NCBI GenBank assembly: GCA_030625685.1
Contig: DAOUQJ010000008.1
Coordinates: 1-64,000, forward strand
Origin: Oscillospiraceae bacterium
GTDB lineage: Bacteria > Bacillota > Clostridia > Oscillospirales > Oscillospiraceae
Reading direction: 5' to 3'
DNA length: 64,000 bases
In this document: one piece after another, positions 8,621 through 17,133 of the stretch
Numbering within the stretch: the stretch's first letter is position 1
Layout of the letters: every line of letters begins with the position of its first letter
Notes under the pieces: model-generated
Databases searched by the model: none
What the model saw: only the letters and a program-made list of their open reading frames with translations
Told to the model about the DNA's origin: nothing
Position numbers and translations under genes: made by a program

Positions 8621-8809
8621 TTAAACAGCACGAGTTACTTTGCCTGAACGGAGGCAACGGGTGCACACATGAACGTGCTTTGGTGTTCCATCAACAATCG
8701 CTTTAACCCTTTTTACATTAGGTTTCCATGGGCGATTAGAACGACGATGGGAGTGGGAAACTCTAATACCAAATACAACGCCCTTATCGCAAAAATTACA
8801 TTTAGCCAT
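8621..8809 (-). CDS. rpmB: 50S ribosomal protein L28
   Basis: A 62-residue basic protein, MAKCNFCDKGVVFG..., with a CxxC pair at the N-terminus and another (VCTRCLRSGKV) near the C-terminus: the zinc-ribbon type of L28. The start at 8809 is set by GAGGAGGTT just upstream; an N-terminal extension in the same frame lacks such a site. It is a single gene with its own terminator. Confidence 0.98.
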   Translation of the reverse strand: MAKCNFCDKGVVFGIRVSHSHRRSNRPWKPNVKRVKAIVDGTPKHVHVCTRCLRSGKVTRAV

Positions 8810-9096
8810 TCGCTTGAACCTCCTCGCTAGCAAAATTAAACTCAAAAAAGTGAGATTAGATGTTCATAAAAAGCATCGACTTATATGATAGCATGAATAG
8901 TTAATAAACGCAAGACTAATTTGCAGAATTTTCTTGAAATAATTTGCTGATTATTTAAGCAAATGTTTTATTGAGTCAAAATGTTGCTTTGATGTTATTG
9001 TTATATGAATATTGTTGTTCAAGTTGCAATGGTATATCTGAAATTCGTAAATGTTTTCTAATGTTAAAATTGCTCAGCAGAGGTATTATTCAATTT

Positions 9097-10380
9097 TTAA
9101 TATAAGTATTTTTTTACATGGTATTGTGTACTGATAAATGCCCAGTTCTGTGCGAACGGTCTCATGACGTTCCAATATCCTGGGCCTAGGAGATTGTAAT
9201 TATCTAAAAGATTAAATTTTGCCTCAATGCTTCTTACATCCTCAAACCATACTACATGTTCTTTGTTGTCTTTGCTGTAGTAAAAAAACGGAGATTGCGC
9301 AACTTCATCATATTGAATTTCAGCTTGATTCTCTGCAGCAATTTTAACTGCCCACTGGTTTCCAATTGTTACCGCTTCTGAGACTTTTGGAACGTAAGGG
9401 AGGGTCCAGTCATAGGCGTAGTTGGGGATTCCCATAAATATCTTTTCAGGTGGAATCACTGAAACTGCGTATTGCACCACTTTTTCGACCTGAGGGATAG
9501 GTGCCACAGCTAAAGGCGGACCATATTTGTATCCCCATTCATATGTCATGAGAAGGACTCGATCACAGATTTCACCCATTTTAGCATAATTATGACCTTC
9601 ATACAGGAGACCTGGCTGAGTAGCGGAGGTTTTAGGAGCAAGAGCTGTATGGAGAAATAGTCCTTGAGCATGCAGACGCTTTTTGGCGTTTTCTAAAAAG
9701 GCAAAATAGGCATAGGAGTCTTCCTTAGGAATAAACTCAAAGTCTGCATCTAACCCACGATATCCCTTCTTTAGCATAATTTCAATAAGTTGATTTAGAA
9801 TAGAGTTTTGATATTCTGGATCAAGAATCAATTTTTTTAATCTTTCATGGGAAAACACATCCTCTTCTGTAAGAGATGTGAGAACCAATACCGGCAATGC
9901 TTGAAAAGCTTTGGCCTCTTCCAATAATAAACTGTCGTCAGGGATTAGAAGCGTACCATCTTCTTTCATGCCATAAGAAAAAATTGATAGGAAAGTGAGA
10001 AAAGGGAGAGTGCGTCTCAATAATTCTTGATTTACAAAAGGATAAGCGTACCCGTTTATTGAAATTGTTCTTCTTTTTTCGCCTTCGAAGGAAATTACGA
10101 GAATTTGATTTTCGCTCAGAGGTTCATATTGAGTTAGTTCTGGGTTGTTTTGATATAATTCTTGTAGTGTGATTCCATATTTTACTGCAATTGAATACAA
10201 GGTGTCTCCTGGTTTGACATAATGGATTGTTTCAGGTTTGGTGATAATTAAGGCTTGCCCAACCACGAGAACATAAGGGGGAAGTAGGCCGTTGTCGCTG
10301 ATGATGCGCTCGGGTGAAATGTTGTAGATTTGAGATAATTTCAGAATTGTTTCGCCAGCGGCGACAATATGTATTTCCAT
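9097..10380 (-). CDS. LysM + GH18 spore cortex/cell-wall glycosidase (SleL/YaaH-like)
   Basis: A 427-residue protein with two LysM domains (about 2-47 and 52-97; the second has YVKPGDTLYSIAVKYGI) and a GH18 domain (about 105-420). The catalytic motif GLDADFE (210-215) keeps Asp211, Asp213 and Glu215. There is no signal peptide, as in SleL/YaaH, N-acetylglucosaminidases that degrade spore cortex fragments during germination and reach the spore by association rather than secretion. GAAAGGAGT precedes the ATG. A spore role is inferred from family and from the spo genes elsewhere in the window. Confidence 0.9.
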   Translation of the reverse strand: MEIHIVAAGETILKLSQIYNISPERIISDNGLLPPYVLVVGQALIITKPETIHYVKPGDTLYSIAVKYGITLQELYQNNPELTQYEPLSENQILVISFEGEKRRTISINGYAYPFVNQELLRRTLPFLTFLSIFSYGMKEDGTLLIPDDSLLLEEAKAFQALPVLVLTSLTEEDVFSHERLKKLILDPEYQNSILNQLIEIMLKKGYRGLDADFEFIPKEDSYAYFAFLENAKKRLHAQGLFLHTALAPKTSATQPGLLYEGHNYAKMGEICDRVLLMTYEWGYKYGPPLAVAPIPQVEKVVQYAVSVIPPEKIFMGIPNYAYDWTLPYVPKVSEAVTIGNQWAVKIAAENQAEIQYDEVAQSPFFYYSKDNKEHVVWFEDVRSIEAKFNLLDNYNLLGPGYWNVMRPFAQNWAFISTQYHVKKYLY

Positions 10381-10615
10381 TTAGAAACTCCTTTCTACAT
10401 AAAAACGAAATATTTCGTTATGAAATATGCTAAGTGAATGAAAAGTTGATGTTAAATCTGCGTGAAAACAAAAAATGTGACAAAATTACGTTGGCATGCT
10501 TTTGTTAAAAATAAAACTATGGTACACTATGAAAGTTCTATAATGAGTATGATTAAATTTGCTTAATTAAGTGTTTTTGAAAGCGTAATTTACAAAAAAG
10601 AAAAGGAATGGGTAT

Positions 10616-12355
10616 ATGGACATTTTTGGAATTATCACGTTTTTTGGTGGTTTGGCCTTTTTCATATATGGCATGGCTGTTATGTCAGGTGGGCTAGAGA
10701 AACTTTCAGGAAGTAAACTTGAGAAATTACTAAGAAAAATGACAGCTAGACCGCTCCATGCATTAATGTTAGGGGCAGGTATTACAGCTGCAGTTCAATC
10801 TTCCTCAGCGACGACGGTAATGCTTGTTGGTCTTGTTAACTCAGGAATTATGGATTTGGGCCAAAGTATTGGTATTATTATGGGTTCAAACATTGGCACG
10901 ACGATGACAGCTTGGATATTATCACTTGCTGGAATTGAAAGCGACGTTATTTGGATGAAATTATTAAAACCAGCAAATTTCTCCCTCATATTTGCATTTG
11001 TGGGTGCTGTGATGTTTATGCTGGCAAAAACAAAAAAACGCAAAGATATTGGAACAATTTTAATTGGATTTGCAGTGTTGATGTATGGAATGAAGCTCAT
11101 GAGTTCAGCTGTAAAACCACTTGCCGATATTCCCGAATTTTCTAATATTTTGACAGCATTTGAAAATCCAATTTTGGGTGTTGTAGTTGGTGCGCTTTTT
11201 ACGGCTTTGATTCAAAGCTCTTCGGCGTCTGTAGGTGTGTTGCAAGCACTATCTTTAACGGGTGGAATTACCTATGGAATGGGCATTCCTATTATTATGG
11301 GTCAAAATATAGGTACTTGTATTACGGCGTTGCTTTCTAGTTTAGGTGCCAATAAAAACGGTAAACGTGTTGCAGTGGTTCATATTGTATTTAATCTTAT
11401 CGGAGCAACGTTAGGACTTATCGCACTTATGATAGCCACATGGGTATTTAGAGTAGCCCTGCTTGATCAGGCGCTCTCACCGTTTGCTATAGCGGTTGTC
11501 CACTCAATTTTTAATGTTGCAACTACATTTATGTTGTTACCAATGGTAAAAGTATTAGAGAAAATTGCTTATCGAGTTGTCAAAGGGGATGCAGGACCAA
11601 AAGAAGCTGTGCATATTGACGAGAATTTGTTTGCAACGCCTGGGGTTGCTATCGCCGAATGCTCAAACTACACTGTTAATATGGCTTTTATTGCGTATAG
11701 TGCGGTATCAAAAGCTATGAAGTTGATTCCTAACTATAATAAAAAAGAGTATGAAGAAATCATGGATGCGGAAGACCAACTCGATTTATATGAAGATAAG
11801 CTGGGTTCATATTTGGTGCAACTATCCAGTAAAGATATTATGGAAAAAGAAAGTCATAAACTTTCCCAATTGTTGCGCGGTATTGGAGATTATGAACGTA
11901 TTGGTGATCACGCAGTAAACTTGCTAGAAGCGGCTCAAGAAATTCAAGATAAAAAAATTGCTTTTTCAAAAGAAGGTCAACAGGAGCTAAATTCGCTGTT
12001 TTCTGCTATAGAAGAAGTTATGGATATGACGGTCAATTCATTTGCAACCCAAGATATTCAACTTGCGAAAAAGGTTGAGCCTTTGGAACAAGTGGTGGAT
12101 GAATTGGTATTTGATATTCGAAAAAACCATATTCAGCGTTTGCAAGCTGGAAGCTGTACGATTGAATTAGGGTTTATATTGACAGATATTTTAACAAATT
12201 TAGAGCGAATTTCTGATCACTGTTCAAATATTGCATGTACCTTAATTGAAAGCGAAAATAACAGTGTGGCATTACACGCATATCCAAATTTAAAATCCAA
12301 TGAGTTTGATAAATATTTCCGTGAATACAAAGAGAAGTACAGTATAAATCATTAA
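10616..12355 (+). CDS. Na/Pi cotransporter family protein with PhoU-like domain
   Basis: A 579-residue protein. The membrane half (1 to about 320) has the two QSSSA repeats (AAVQSSSATTV and ALIQSSSASVG), the substrate-site signature of SLC34/NptA-type Na+/phosphate cotransporters. The C-terminal half (about 345-560) is a PhoU-like helical domain (ERIGDHAVNL and ERISDHCSNI repeats). It probably moves phosphate with sodium. AAAGGAATGGGT precedes the ATG, and TGGTACACT near 10520 may be an extended -10. The gene ends just before a large inverted repeat that also covers the start of the next gene. Confidence 0.93.
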   Translation: MDIFGIITFFGGLAFFIYGMAVMSGGLEKLSGSKLEKLLRKMTARPLHALMLGAGITAAVQSSSATTVMLVGLVNSGIMDLGQSIGIIMGSNIGTTMTAWILSLAGIESDVIWMKLLKPANFSLIFAFVGAVMFMLAKTKKRKDIGTILIGFAVLMYGMKLMSSAVKPLADIPEFSNILTAFENPILGVVVGALFTALIQSSSASVGVLQALSLTGGITYGMGIPIIMGQNIGTCITALLSSLGANKNGKRVAVVHIVFNLIGATLGLIALMIATWVFRVALLDQALSPFAIAVVHSIFNVATTFMLLPMVKVLEKIAYRVVKGDAGPKEAVHIDENLFATPGVAIAECSNYTVNMAFIAYSAVSKAMKLIPNYNKKEYEEIMDAEDQLDLYEDKLGSYLVQLSSKDIMEKESHKLSQLLRGIGDYERIGDHAVNLLEAAQEIQDKKIAFSKEGQQELNSLFSAIEEVMDMTVNSFATQDIQLAKKVEPLEQVVDELVFDIRKNHIQRLQAGSCTIELGFILTDILTNLERISDHCSNIACTLIESENNSVALHAYPNLKSNEFDKYFREYKEKYSINH

Positions 12356-12363
12356 GAATTCAT

Positions 12364-12431
12364 TAAAAAATTCACATACCCACCTTAAGCTTTGCGTATG
12401 TTATACAAGAGGTGGTGTATGTGAATTTTTT
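12364..12431 (+). terminator. Terminator-like inverted repeat overlapping the start of the alanine symporter gene
   Basis: AAAAAATTCACATA-CCCACCTT (12365-12386) is complementary, with one bulge, to AGGTGGTGTATGTGAATTTTTT (about 12410-12430). The loop is about 22 bases and a T-run ends the right arm. It can terminate the Na/Pi transcript, yet its right arm holds the ribosome-binding site and GTG start of the next gene. Confidence 0.8.
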
Positions 12432-13842
12432 TGTGTCCTTAAGTGACGCATTGTGGAATCCATGTCTGTTGATTTTATTTTTTCTTGTGGGAGGCTACTA
12501 TTCATTTAGAACTGGTTTTTTTCAGTTGTTCAATGCAAAACAATGGATGGGAAGCACAATTGGCAGGATGTTTTCTCGGTCAAATAAAAATATAGGCAAA
12601 GGAAAACTAACGCAATTTCAGGCGATGGCTACTGCACTTGGTTCTACTGTTGGAACTAGCAGTATAGCAGGTGTGGCCACCGCAATCTATTTTGGCGGTC
12701 CTGGTGCAGTGTTTTGGATGCTGTTATCTGCTTTTGTAGGTATGATGACAGGCTATGCAGAGAAAGTGCTTGCAATTCATTACAGAATTGACGATGGAAA
12801 TGGCGGTTATAAAGGAGGACCAGCGGAGTACATACGAAGAGGACTGCATTCTCCTTTTTTTGCAAAATTTTTTTGTGTGGCATGCATTCTTGCATCTTTT
12901 AGTGGAGGAAATTTGGTGCAAGCCAATTCTATAGCATCTGGAGTAGAAACTGCATTTGGGATATCCTCGTATACAACAGGTTTACTGATTGTTGTATTTA
13001 CTGCAGTTGTTGTCCTTGGAGGAATAGAGCGGATTGGGCAAGTAAGTTCTAAATTGGTGCCGATTATGGCGGTGTTATTTACCGTTGGTGGGATATGTGT
13101 ACTGATTGTCAATGCAGCGGCTATACCAGAAGCGTTGATTGAAATTCTGGCGAGCTCGTGTAGTTTTACTGCAGTGGTTGGTGGAGGAGCAGGTTTTAGT
13201 GTATCCAATGCAATGAGATATGGAGTGGCGCGGGGTGTGTTTACGAATGAAGCGGGTTTGGGCTCTTCAGGGATGGCACATGCCACTGCACAGGTGGAAA
13301 AAGCACATACGCAAGGAATGTGGGGCATTTTAGAGGTGTTTCTAGCGACGTTTGTTATCGCTACAGTGTCTGCTTTAGTGATCTTGACAGGAGGTGTTTA
13401 TCATTCAGGTGAGAGTCTGAGAATGTTAAATGAAGGTGTTACAGACACCGCAATGATAGGCGTGCCTCTCGTAGTAAATTCTTTTGCCAGTGTCATGGGG
13501 CGCTGGGCAGGTCCATTTATTTCAATTTGTTTGACTTTATTTGCAATTTCATCCATTTTAGGATGGGAATATTATGGGGAACGTTGTACACAAGAACTTT
13601 TTGGTGGAAAAATTTTGATTAGAATATATCGCACACTTTTTTTTGCTTGTTTGTTTGTGGGTAGTATATCGGATGTAGCCATGGTTTGGGAAATAGCAGA
13701 TCTTTTTAATGGTATGATGGCACTTCCCAATCTAATTGCATTATTGTTGTTGTCACCCAAGGTAATGGAAATTTGGAGGAGAGAAGAAAGTGGCGGGAAA
13801 GATACCAAGATAAAGAGTATAAAAAGACGGGTCCGGATATGA
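12421..13842 (+). CDS. Sodium:alanine symporter family protein (AgcS/AlsT)
   Basis: A protein of about 473 residues with some 10 membrane segments. Family signatures are ALGSTVGTSSIAGVATAIYFGGP, the GYAEKVLA segment and GGGAGFSVSNAMRYGVARG followed by FTNEAGLGSS. It imports alanine or glycine with sodium. Candidate GTG starts lie at 12412, 12415 and 12421; 12421 (VNFFVSLSDALWNP) sits 5 bases after GAGGTGG and gives the usual N-terminus. The start codon is inside a terminator-like hairpin, so translation or transcription may be conditional. The stop lies in the loop of the next hairpin. Confidence 0.92.
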   Translation: MNFFVSLSDALWNPCLLILFFLVGGYYSFRTGFFQLFNAKQWMGSTIGRMFSRSNKNIGKGKLTQFQAMATALGSTVGTSSIAGVATAIYFGGPGAVFWMLLSAFVGMMTGYAEKVLAIHYRIDDGNGGYKGGPAEYIRRGLHSPFFAKFFCVACILASFSGGNLVQANSIASGVETAFGISSYTTGLLIVVFTAVVVLGGIERIGQVSSKLVPIMAVLFTVGGICVLIVNAAAIPEALIEILASSCSFTAVVGGGAGFSVSNAMRYGVARGVFTNEAGLGSSGMAHATAQVEKAHTQGMWGILEVFLATFVIATVSALVILTGGVYHSGESLRMLNEGVTDTAMIGVPLVVNSFASVMGRWAGPFISICLTLFAISSILGWEYYGERCTQELFGGKILIRIYRTLFFACLFVGSISDVAMVWEIADLFNGMMALPNLIALLLLSPKVMEIWRREESGGKDTKIKSIKRRVRI

Positions 13843-13856
13843 ATTCCGGACCCGTA
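13821..13856 (-). terminator. Terminator of the 562-residue membrane protein gene
   Basis: ACGGGTCCGGA pairs with TCCGGACCCGT. On the minus strand it is followed by CTTTTTAT, so it terminates the convergent minus-strand gene. It overlaps the end of the alanine symporter gene. Confidence 0.8.
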
Positions 13857-13868
13857 AATGTTACAATA

Positions 13869-15557
13869 TCAGTGTATTGTGAGTGAATATGCTTCTAGAA
13901 TAGAAGCGCTTTCATCTTCTGGGATTGAAGTGCTTATGGAGACAGAATCTCCAATATTTAGAATAACAGTATTCTGATTAGATGCTGCAGAAATGGAGTA
14001 GAAGAATGTCTGGCCTTCTAATCTAATGAAATAATAGGAGTTTCCTTCTATTACTGCAGTACGGATTTCTGCAACGATACCCTCAGCATGATGTTGGGAA
14101 TCAGTGGGGATATTTGAGATTGCATCACCTGTGTCAATGTTATTTTCTGCAAGTAGTGCAATATAATTGTTTTCGCATTGTGCGACAGTGTTTCCAGTTG
14201 CAACAATTTGATATTGACCGACATTTACCATGGCATACATTTTGACGAGTTCAGATCCGTCTTTGAGGGACATAAAGTATGTTGGCTCTCCTGCAATGTT
14301 GAGTAGAAGAGGGAAGGTTGCTGTGTATCGTAAATCTTGCACAACGCCTTGTGCAGAAGCTTGGGCAGAAGTTTCGATTGCACCTGGAGCAGAGTAAAAT
14401 GTGGTTTCTTTTGTGCGCTGATTGGATAGTAAGAAACCGATATTGGATTGATCACTGCTGACTGACGTGATGCCAGTATACATAAATACGTCATCATTCA
14501 TAGCGACATAATTGTAACCTTGCGTGGTTACGGTAACATGGCGTTGTCCGATGATGGAATTAATAAAACCATTTACATACATGCCGTGATAATTATATTG
14601 CTCGGTGATAAGGCCTGCTGTATATACACGGTCTACCCAAGAAGGAATATCATCAACACTGTGGTAAACACATTCGCCAGTGGTAGCATTCATTAAGACT
14701 GCACCAATGATATCAGAGCCACCAAAAAGGCCGATTGTTCTTGTTTCTCTAGGGCACACCCAAAAAGCTTGTCCATCGTCGTCAATTTCTAAATGTGGTG
14801 CGCGGAACATATATGTCGGATACTGAAAACGAAGCGCTCTTGTGAGGTCACGTGAAAAATATTCAGAAGGGGAATAGCGCATGCCTTCTAACCCCAGGTT
14901 TGCCAATCGGATGACTTCAACTTCTTGTGTGACCATATCTACAAGCAGATACGCAGGCAAGCCTTCTTTTCTGTTGTTAAACCATTTAAAAAAGTCGCCA
15001 TATTCTAGAGATGCTACACGAACAGGTCGGTTTTTATAGTTGATTTGCACGTAATCATTAGATACTTCGAATTGGCTGACCATATCAGCAAGCTCTCCTA
15101 GTTTTCTGTTTCCTAGACGACGTGCAGAGCTTTGATCTAGCATAGGAATTTCATTGAAGGAGACTTGTGTTACTTCTGTAGAAAAATCTCCAGCTTCGAC
15201 TGTTAGTAGGTCATAGTATGAGCTTGAGCGGAAAATTGGTAAGGAAATGAGTTGCCCAAGTCCTGCAAAGACAGCAAGGAGCAATACAATTGCGACTACT
15301 ACTTTACTTTGCGTTTTAGCGAATTGAATGAAATCACGGAAAGATATTGCAGACTGACCGGCAGAAAAACCGGTTAAAATCATAGCTAGGAGAATATATA
15401 GCAGTAAGCAAATGAACACAAAACTATAAAAGGCAGGATTGTGTAAGTTTAGTGCAGGTAATGTCACGTAGAAATAAACCAAAGCAAATACTAGCGTAAT
15501 TGCAATGCTGAGTAAAATGCGAGAGGTTGTGGATTTAGGTTTGTTAGTATTGGACAT
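13869..15557 (-). CDS. Uncharacterised 562-residue membrane-anchored protein
   Basis: I do not recognise the family. The N-terminus has three hydrophobic segments (about 11-33, 41-65 and 85-108), then about 450 residues predicted outside or beyond the membrane. This part is rich in beta-strand-like, aromatic sequence (DQSSARRLGNRKLGELADMV near 140; WVCPRETRTIGLFGG near 270) and has few Cys. The final 80 residues read like a small beta-barrel (YFIRLEGQTFFYSI). AAAGGAGTAATTT precedes the ATG. It stands alone, divergent from mgtC and convergent with the symporter. An envelope-associated role is possible; nothing more can be inferred. Confidence 0.75.
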   Translation of the reverse strand: MSNTNKPKSTTSRILLSIAITLVFALVYFYVTLPALNLHNPAFYSFVFICLLLYILLAMILTGFSAGQSAISFRDFIQFAKTQSKVVVAIVLLLAVFAGLGQLISLPIFRSSSYYDLLTVEAGDFSTEVTQVSFNEIPMLDQSSARRLGNRKLGELADMVSQFEVSNDYVQINYKNRPVRVASLEYGDFFKWFNNRKEGLPAYLLVDMVTQEVEVIRLANLGLEGMRYSPSEYFSRDLTRALRFQYPTYMFRAPHLEIDDDGQAFWVCPRETRTIGLFGGSDIIGAVLMNATTGECVYHSVDDIPSWVDRVYTAGLITEQYNYHGMYVNGFINSIIGQRHVTVTTQGYNYVAMNDDVFMYTGITSVSSDQSNIGFLLSNQRTKETTFYSAPGAIETSAQASAQGVVQDLRYTATFPLLLNIAGEPTYFMSLKDGSELVKMYAMVNVGQYQIVATGNTVAQCENNYIALLAENNIDTGDAISNIPTDSQHHAEGIVAEIRTAVIEGNSYYFIRLEGQTFFYSISAASNQNTVILNIGDSVSISTSIPEDESASILEAYSLTIH

Positions 15558-15606
15558 AAATTACTCCTTTTCAATAAAACAATACTTTGCGACTAGTATA
15601 CAGTAT

Positions 15607-15741
15607 ATGGGAGAGAAATGCAATAAAGCTTGTCTGGATTTGTATAGTCATATTTCAAAAGAGAATGCAGAAATATTTGACATTATAGTGCAGATGATAA
15701 ATAATAAGAAAAGTAGTAGAGGAAAGGGTGTTATTATATGA
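15607..15741 (+). CDS. Possible 44-residue leader peptide coupled to the MgtC gene
   Basis: An ATG at 15607 opens a 44-codon frame (MGEKCNKACLDLYSHI...) whose TGA stop (15739-15741) overlaps the ATG of the MgtC gene (15738). The overlap and the ordinary amino-acid composition suggest a coupled small gene. No good ribosome-binding site precedes the ATG, so it may be chance. Confidence 0.25.
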   Translation: MGEKCNKACLDLYSHISKENAEIFDIIVQMINNKKSSRGKGVII

Positions 15742-16427
15742 TAGAAGCATTTGATGCGATTCGGCATACTACGATGATATCAATTGTGCTGCGCTTTTCT
15801 TTGGCTTGTTTGTTTGGGGGAATTATTGGGTTAGAACGTGGGCGTAAACAGCAAGCAGCTGGATTAAGAACGCACATGATGGTATGTATTGGTTCAGCAT
15901 CTACTATGATTGTAAGTGAATATATGGCTTACGCATACAATTTGGGAGGAGACATTTTTCGTTTGAGCGCTCAAGTCATTAGTGGTATTGGTTTTCTTGG
16001 GGCTGGGACGATTATTGTAACTTCTAAGAATCGTGTGCGTGGATTGACCACTGCGGCAAGTTTATGGGCGTCAGCGTGCATGGGGCTTGTAATTGGCAGT
16101 GGATTTTATGAGGCTGCAATTGTCATGATGGCAGTCATGCTATTTGTGCTTATCGTGTTGGATAAGTATGACAAGAAATATGTAAAAAGTATTACGCGAA
16201 TATCTTTGTTTATTGAGATGGAAAATGATGTGCTGTTTAGTCTGATTTTACAAAATATTAAGATGCAAGGTTGGAGAGTACAAAACATACAGAAGTTAGA
16301 TTTTTTAAGTTCAAATGTTTTATCTGTGAGTATCGATATTTTGTCAGAAGAGAAAAGTATGAATCCCGTATTTTCTTTAGATGGGCTCAAGTGTATTGAG
16401 GGCGTACATTATATTGAAGTGATGTAA
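15738..16427 (+). CDS. MgtC/SapB family membrane protein
   Basis: A 229-residue protein. The N-terminal half (1 to about 140) has four membrane segments and the family signature GGIIGLERGRKQQAAGLRTH plus GIGFLGAGTI. The C-terminal part (about 150-229) is a soluble ACT-like regulatory domain. MgtC proteins act in low-magnesium or phosphate adaptation; the transported substrate, if any, is uncertain. AGAGGAAAGGG lies about 10 bases before the ATG. It is followed by a bidirectional terminator. Confidence 0.92.
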   Translation: MIEAFDAIRHTTMISIVLRFSLACLFGGIIGLERGRKQQAAGLRTHMMVCIGSASTMIVSEYMAYAYNLGGDIFRLSAQVISGIGFLGAGTIIVTSKNRVRGLTTAASLWASACMGLVIGSGFYEAAIVMMAVMLFVLIVLDKYDKKYVKSITRISLFIEMENDVLFSLILQNIKMQGWRVQNIQKLDFLSSNVLSVSIDILSEEKSMNPVFSLDGLKCIEGVHYIEVM

Positions 16428-16460
16428 AAAGGCTGGAAGTATATACTTCCAGCCTTTTTT
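16426..16460. terminator. Bidirectional terminator between MgtC and the DUF2344 gene
   Basis: AAAAAGGCTGGAAGT / ACTTCCAGCCTTTTTT around a 4-base loop, with T-runs on both strands, between convergent genes. Confidence 0.92.
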
Positions 16461-17133
16461 AGATATAGGGATTTTTATCTTTGTCAAATAGTGCGATACG
16501 ATGGTACTGCACATCAAGTGGAGCGCATGTTGGGTAGCGATCGATTAAAGCGCCGATGAGCAAAGCAGGATTTAAGCCTGGGTTTTGTGCCTGTAAAAGA
16601 AGTGTCAACTCTAGTAGATTGTCATTTGTTTGTATGTTTTGTACTTCTTCAATAAGTGGCAGGATATCAAGTTCTTTCACACCGGATTTAGCTTTTTTGC
16701 TCTTCTTTTTAATGACGAGTGTGTCATTACTCATGAGTTCTTGGATGGCGAGAAGAGCTTTGTTTGCTTCGTCTGAAGAAGCATACTCTAGTTTAATTTG
16801 ATAAAGAACAAATGCGAGGTGGCGAAAGGGGATACCATTGTCGTAACAGCAGTGAACTTGAATTCCTTCAGGAAGTACTTTATTCATTTGTGCAGGAAGA
16901 CTTTCGTTCGTGGCACCTTTTTCTAGAGTGAATTCCAATAGCTCGCAATCGCTTGTAAAACCAAGGGGAAGTGGCAAGGGAATTGAAACGTAGGGATGTG
17001 GATTGAAGCCTTCAGTATGCCAAATTGAGATGCCAGAGCGAAGAAAACTACGTTGCAAAGTGCGCATCAAGTCCAAATGAGATATGTAACGAGCTTTTGA
17101 TATTTTAGAAAATACAATACGCTGCTTAGGCAT
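16459..17133 (-). CDS. TIGR03936/DUF2344 radical-SAM-linked protein
   Basis: A 224-residue protein starting MPKQRIVFSKISKARYISHLDLMRTLQRSFLRS, the standard opening of DUF2344 proteins, which are encoded next to or fused with TIGR03960 radical SAM enzymes. The start at 17133 follows GGAGGTG and overlaps the end of the upstream gene by 8 bases, so translation is coupled. The function is unknown; a partner role for the radical SAM enzyme is inferred from the constant pairing. RNase G and rplU, which often follow, are absent here. Confidence 0.92.
   Translation of the reverse strand: MPKQRIVFSKISKARYISHLDLMRTLQRSFLRSGISIWHTEGFNPHPYVSIPLPLPLGFTSDCELLEFTLEKGATNESLPAQMNKVLPEGIQVHCCYDNGIPFRHLAFVLYQIKLEYASSDEANKALLAIQELMSNDTLVIKKKSKKAKSGVKELDILPLIEEVQNIQTNDNLLELTLLLQAQNPGLNPALLIGALIDRYPTCAPLDVQYHRIALFDKDKNPYI

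Noticed and set aside
12807-13328. Minus-strand 173-codon frame inside the alanine symporter gene
   Set aside because: Antisense shadow of a well-conserved transporter; Pro/Thr-rich composition is an artefact of the opposite strand.
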